The position numbers and the translations under genes are program-made. The notes below the pieces were generated by a model, which saw nothing but the letters and a program-made list of their open reading frames with translations, did not search any database and was not told the origin of the DNA. Shown piece by piece: positions 60,910 to 64,000 of a stretch of DNA of 64,000 nt (positions within the stretch are counted from its first letter, which is position 1; every line of letters begins with the position of its first letter). The stretch is from Levilactobacillus brevis (GTDB taxonomy: Bacteria; Bacillota; Bacilli; Lactobacillales; Lactobacillaceae): the NCBI GenBank assembly GCA_021383565.1, contig CP079699.1, positions 868,001 through 932,000 of the forward strand. The letters run 5' to 3'.

Positions 60910-61029
60910 TGCGCACCTCCGTTGGTTCTTCATCCTGTACAATCTTTCAACGATCGTCTGACCGATACGTTCGTGACCGCTGCGAGTCACTCGTCAGTTG
61001 ATCTCTACAACCTCTCATCATAACAAAAA

Positions 61030-61056
61030 AAAGGCCGGGAAACTATCCCGACCCCC
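61030..61056 (-). terminator. Terminator between the 140-aa gene and uppS
   Basis: The minus strand stem GGTCGGGA/TCCCGGCC encloses TAGT and is followed by a 7-base T-run. Confidence 0.88.
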
Positions 61057-61086
61057 AAATTGAGCAAATTCTTTAAGTTTACGCGA

Positions 61087-61509
61087 CTACTGGATCAAGC
61101 GCCATTCGCCACGCTTGGCGTCTACCAACGTGCCAAAGTAGCTTAATAAGTTGTTGGCATCATCGGCACTGACTTGGCCTAAGAGGTTGAGGCCTTCACC
61201 CGTTGGCAATGGATCTGAAAGATCGGTAATTTCGTTGCCATTTTCAATCGTTGCCTTGGAGAACGCAACGATCCAGTCGTCCCCAATTAATTGGGTGACC
61301 ACGAAGAACAGGTTGAAGTCATCGCTGACGAAGGCTGGTTGGGCGTAAACGCCGTCTTGAATCTGTTCCAGTTCAGCCCCGTTGTAGTTCAACACGGAGA
61401 GGTTTTCCGCGTTAACCGGGTTGTTCAACCGAAAGACCATCTTACCGAATTCTTCGGTACCCGGGGTGATTTCAACGTTATCTTGGTTATTTTGGTTATC
61501 TTCTGCCAT
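61087..61509 (-). CDS. Hypothetical protein between frr and uppS
   Basis: 140 aa, strongly acidic. N-terminal Asn/Gln-rich stretch (AEDNQNNQDNVEI) then a strand-rich body (FNLFFVVTQLIGDDWIVAFS, LNLLGQVSADDANNLLSYFG). No family recognised, no signal peptide or membrane segment. AAGGAG lies upstream. It interrupts the frr-uppS adjacency normal in Firmicutes and ends at a strong terminator, so it probably belongs to the pyrH-frr transcript. Confidence 0.82.
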   Translation of the reverse strand: MAEDNQNNQDNVEITPGTEEFGKMVFRLNNPVNAENLSVLNYNGAELEQIQDGVYAQPAFVSDDFNLFFVVTQLIGDDWIVAFSKATIENGNEITDLSDPLPTGEGLNLLGQVSADDANNLLSYFGTLVDAKRGEWRLIQ

Positions 61510-61535
61510 TTTAAAGCGCTCCTTACTCAGTTGGA

Positions 61536-62093
61536 TTAGTCGGTTAAGACTTCTTTTTCCTTATCTGCCGCAATGGCATCAACGCCCTTGATGGCCTTGT
61601 CCGTAACCTTCTGAACTTGGTCTTCCAAGTTGTGAAGATCATCGTCGGTGTAGTCGCCATTCTTATGGCCCTTCTTGACGCTATCCATCGCGTCACGACG
61701 GACGTTCCGCACGGCAACCTTGCCTTGTTCAGCCGTAGCCTTAACCTGCTTAGCGATCTCCTTACGCCGTTCCTCGGTCAGTTGTGGAATCACTAACCGG
61801 ATGGCCGTCCCGTCGTTGGCTGGCGTGATCCCCACGTCAGATTCCAAGATACCCTTTTCGATATCTTCGAGGGCAGACTTGTCATAAGGCGTTACCATTA
61901 AGACCCGTGGTTCTGGAATGGTGATGGAGGCCACTTGGTTCAGCGGCGTCTGGGCACCATAGTATTCCACCATGACCCGGTTCAAAATACTTGCGTTGGC
62001 CCGGCCGGCACGAATTGTTCCCAATTCACGCTTTAAGGCGTCTTCGGCCTTTTTCATCCGACTCTGTGCATCTGTAATAATTTGATCTGCCAT
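61536..62093 (-). CDS. frr: Ribosome recycling factor
   Basis: 185 aa, standard length. [29 protein letters not shown] at the start (positions 9-37), [20 protein letters not shown] mid-protein and a C-terminal coiled helix. With EF-G it splits post-termination ribosomes. Start 3 bases after the pyrH stop. Confidence 0.98.
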   Translation of the reverse strand: MADQIITDAQSRMKKAEDALKRELGTIRAGRANASILNRVMVEYYGAQTPLNQVASITIPEPRVLMVTPYDKSALEDIEKGILESDVGITPANDGTAIRLVIPQLTEERRKEIAKQVKATAEQGKVAVRNVRRDAMDSVKKGHKNGDYTDDDLHNLEDQVQKVTDKAIKGVDAIAADKEKEVLTD

Positions 62094-62095
62094 AT

Positions 62096-62851
<756 letters not shown>

Positions 62852-62919
62852 CTATCATATTCCCGGGACTAGTGATAGTCACGGCGCATGAATTACCGCA
62901 TTTCGTTTAAAAACTCTAA

Positions 62920-62957
62920 CAAAAAAGCGTAGTTTCCCACCGGAATCTACGCTTTTT
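62920..62957 (-). terminator. Terminator of tsf
   Basis: The minus strand forms AAAAAGCGTAG/CTACGCTTTTTT just after the tsf stop. Confidence 0.9.
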
Positions 62958-62964
62958 ACTGAAA

Positions 62965-63849
62965 TTAGCCGTTAATTTGGTCGTTAACTTCCTTGGCCAG
63001 GTCACTCTTTGGCTTTTCGATACCTTCGCCAACTTCGTAACGGACAAAGTTAACTAACTTGCCACCCTTGCTGGCAACGAATTGGCCAACAGTTTGGTCG
63101 CCATCCTTAACGAATGGTTGGTCAGCTAAGCTGATTTCGGATAAGAACTTGTGCAAACGGCCTTCGACCATCTTTTCAACGATCTTTTCAGGCTTGCCTT
63201 CGTTCAAAGCTTCTTGCTTCAAGACTTCACGTTCGTGAGCCAAACGATCAGCTGGAATGTCGTCCTTAGAAACGAATTCTGGGTTGATTGCGGCAACGTG
63301 CATGGCAACGTCCTTAGCAGTGGCTTCATCAGCACCGTCTAAGACAACAACGGCAGCGATTTGGCCACCTTGGTGTAAGTAGGCACCAAAGACTTGGTTG
63401 TCGGTCTTCTTAACCACGGCGAAACGACGTAATTGAACGTTTTCGCTGGTAACTTGCGTCGTCTTAACAATGGCTTCGTTGATGGTTTCGCCATCGGCCG
63501 TCTTCAAGGCTAAAGCCGCATCCAGGTCAGCTGGTTGTTGGTCGGCAATCGTGTTGGCTACCGTGTCAACTAAGGCGTTAAACGTGTCGTTAGTCGCCAC
63601 GAAGTCAGTTTCGGAGTTCACTTCGATGATGGCTGCCGTGTTGCCCGCAACCTTCACACGTGCTAAACCGTTAGCAGCAACGTTGCCGCTCTTCTTCTTG
63701 GCCTTGGCAATACCCTTTTCACGCAGGAAATCGATGGCCTTGTCCGTGTCACCATCAGAAGCAACAAGGGCCTTCTTAGCATCCATCATCCCAACTTGGG
63801 TTTTGTCCCGTAATTCTTTAACTTGTGCCGCAGTGATTTTGCTTGCCAT
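62965..63849 (-). CDS. tsf: Elongation factor Ts
   Basis: 294 aa. N-terminal UBA-like domain with [19 protein letters not shown] at 10-28, then core [12 protein letters not shown] near 74 that contacts EF-Tu; a dimerisation region follows. Recycles EF-Tu-GDP. AAAGGAGG precedes ATG 63849. rpsB is expected just beyond the window but not visible in it. Confidence 0.98.
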   Translation of the reverse strand: MASKITAAQVKELRDKTQVGMMDAKKALVASDGDTDKAIDFLREKGIAKAKKKSGNVAANGLARVKVAGNTAAIIEVNSETDFVATNDTFNALVDTVANTIADQQPADLDAALALKTADGETINEAIVKTTQVTSENVQLRRFAVVKKTDNQVFGAYLHQGGQIAAVVVLDGADEATAKDVAMHVAAINPEFVSKDDIPADRLAHEREVLKQEALNEGKPEKIVEKMVEGRLHKFLSEISLADQPFVKDGDQTVGQFVASKGGKLVNFVRYEVGEGIEKPKSDLAKEVNDQING

Positions 63850-63970
63850 GTGTAATGGCCTCCTTTTATTAATGCATCTATTTCCGCAAAAAAGACTGAC
63901 TCAATCTCAGGCCATTATCGGTCCTAAACATTAAGCCAGCCTAAGGTGCTTTAAATCTTATATTTGGAAA

Positions 63971-63986
63971 GTGTCAGAACTGACAC
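63971..63986. other. Palindrome upstream of tsf
   Basis: GTGTCAGAACTGACAC is a 7-base inverted repeat with a two-base centre, operator-like in form. The rest of 63850-64000 has no gene. Confidence 0.5.
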
Positions 63987-64000
63987 CTTGCATTTAATTA

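Overview
The window looks like chromosome from a lactic acid bacterium of the Lactobacillaceae with a mid-to-high GC content for the group. Pointers are an LPQTN-type sortase motif with a MucBP domain, a dltXABCD operon, Gram-positive PolC, a T-box leader before hisS-aspS, CIRCE-controlled hrcA-grpE-dnaK, and a frr-uppS-cdsA-rseP-proS-polC order with no dxr, as expected for a lineage that makes isoprenoids by the mevalonate route. The genus (Levilactobacillus or Lactiplantibacillus-like) is inferred. No rRNA, tRNA, CRISPR array, complete insertion sequence or prophage was seen.

Layout. 1-3.9 kb (minus): wall teichoic acid genes (two CDP-glycerol glycerophosphotransferase family proteins around a TagG-type permease) followed by a truncated endonuclease IV gene. 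4-9.4 kb (minus): yitT, msrA and the T-box controlled hisS-aspS operon. 9.4-11.1 kb (plus): amidase and fructosamine-kinase family genes. 11.4-17.4 kb (minus): a 105-aa protein, prmA, rsmE, a small membrane protein, relA/rsh, dtd and a HAD phosphatase. 17.7-23 kb: mscL, a sunset-like/EndA nuclease pair, small unknown proteins including a duplicated pair, and two membrane proteins. 23-31 kb: accessory segment with a mosaic LRR/MucBP surface protein, a broken gene with two amber stops, an intact and a decayed metallophosphatase, an EEP-fold enzyme carrying two copies of a roughly 55-residue module, and a divergent small protein made of two copies of the same module. 31-64 kb (all minus): the core block lepA, dltXABCD, dnaJ/dnaK/grpE/hrcA, ribF-truB, rbfA-infB-ylxQ-ylxR-nusA-rimP, polC-proS-rseP-cdsA-uppS, frr-pyrH and tsf.

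How it fits together. The core block is translation, protein folding and envelope lipid/teichoic acid chemistry. Regulation readable from sequence includes a T-box with overlapping Asp and His codons, two CIRCE operators around the hrcA promoter, two cre-like sites, a leader terminator before rimP-nusA, and a start-stop mini-ORF in the truB leader. A small dispersed intergenic repeat occurs at least four times. The strongest candidate for something undescribed is the divergent EEP-enzyme/two-module protein pair at 27.8-30.3 kb.
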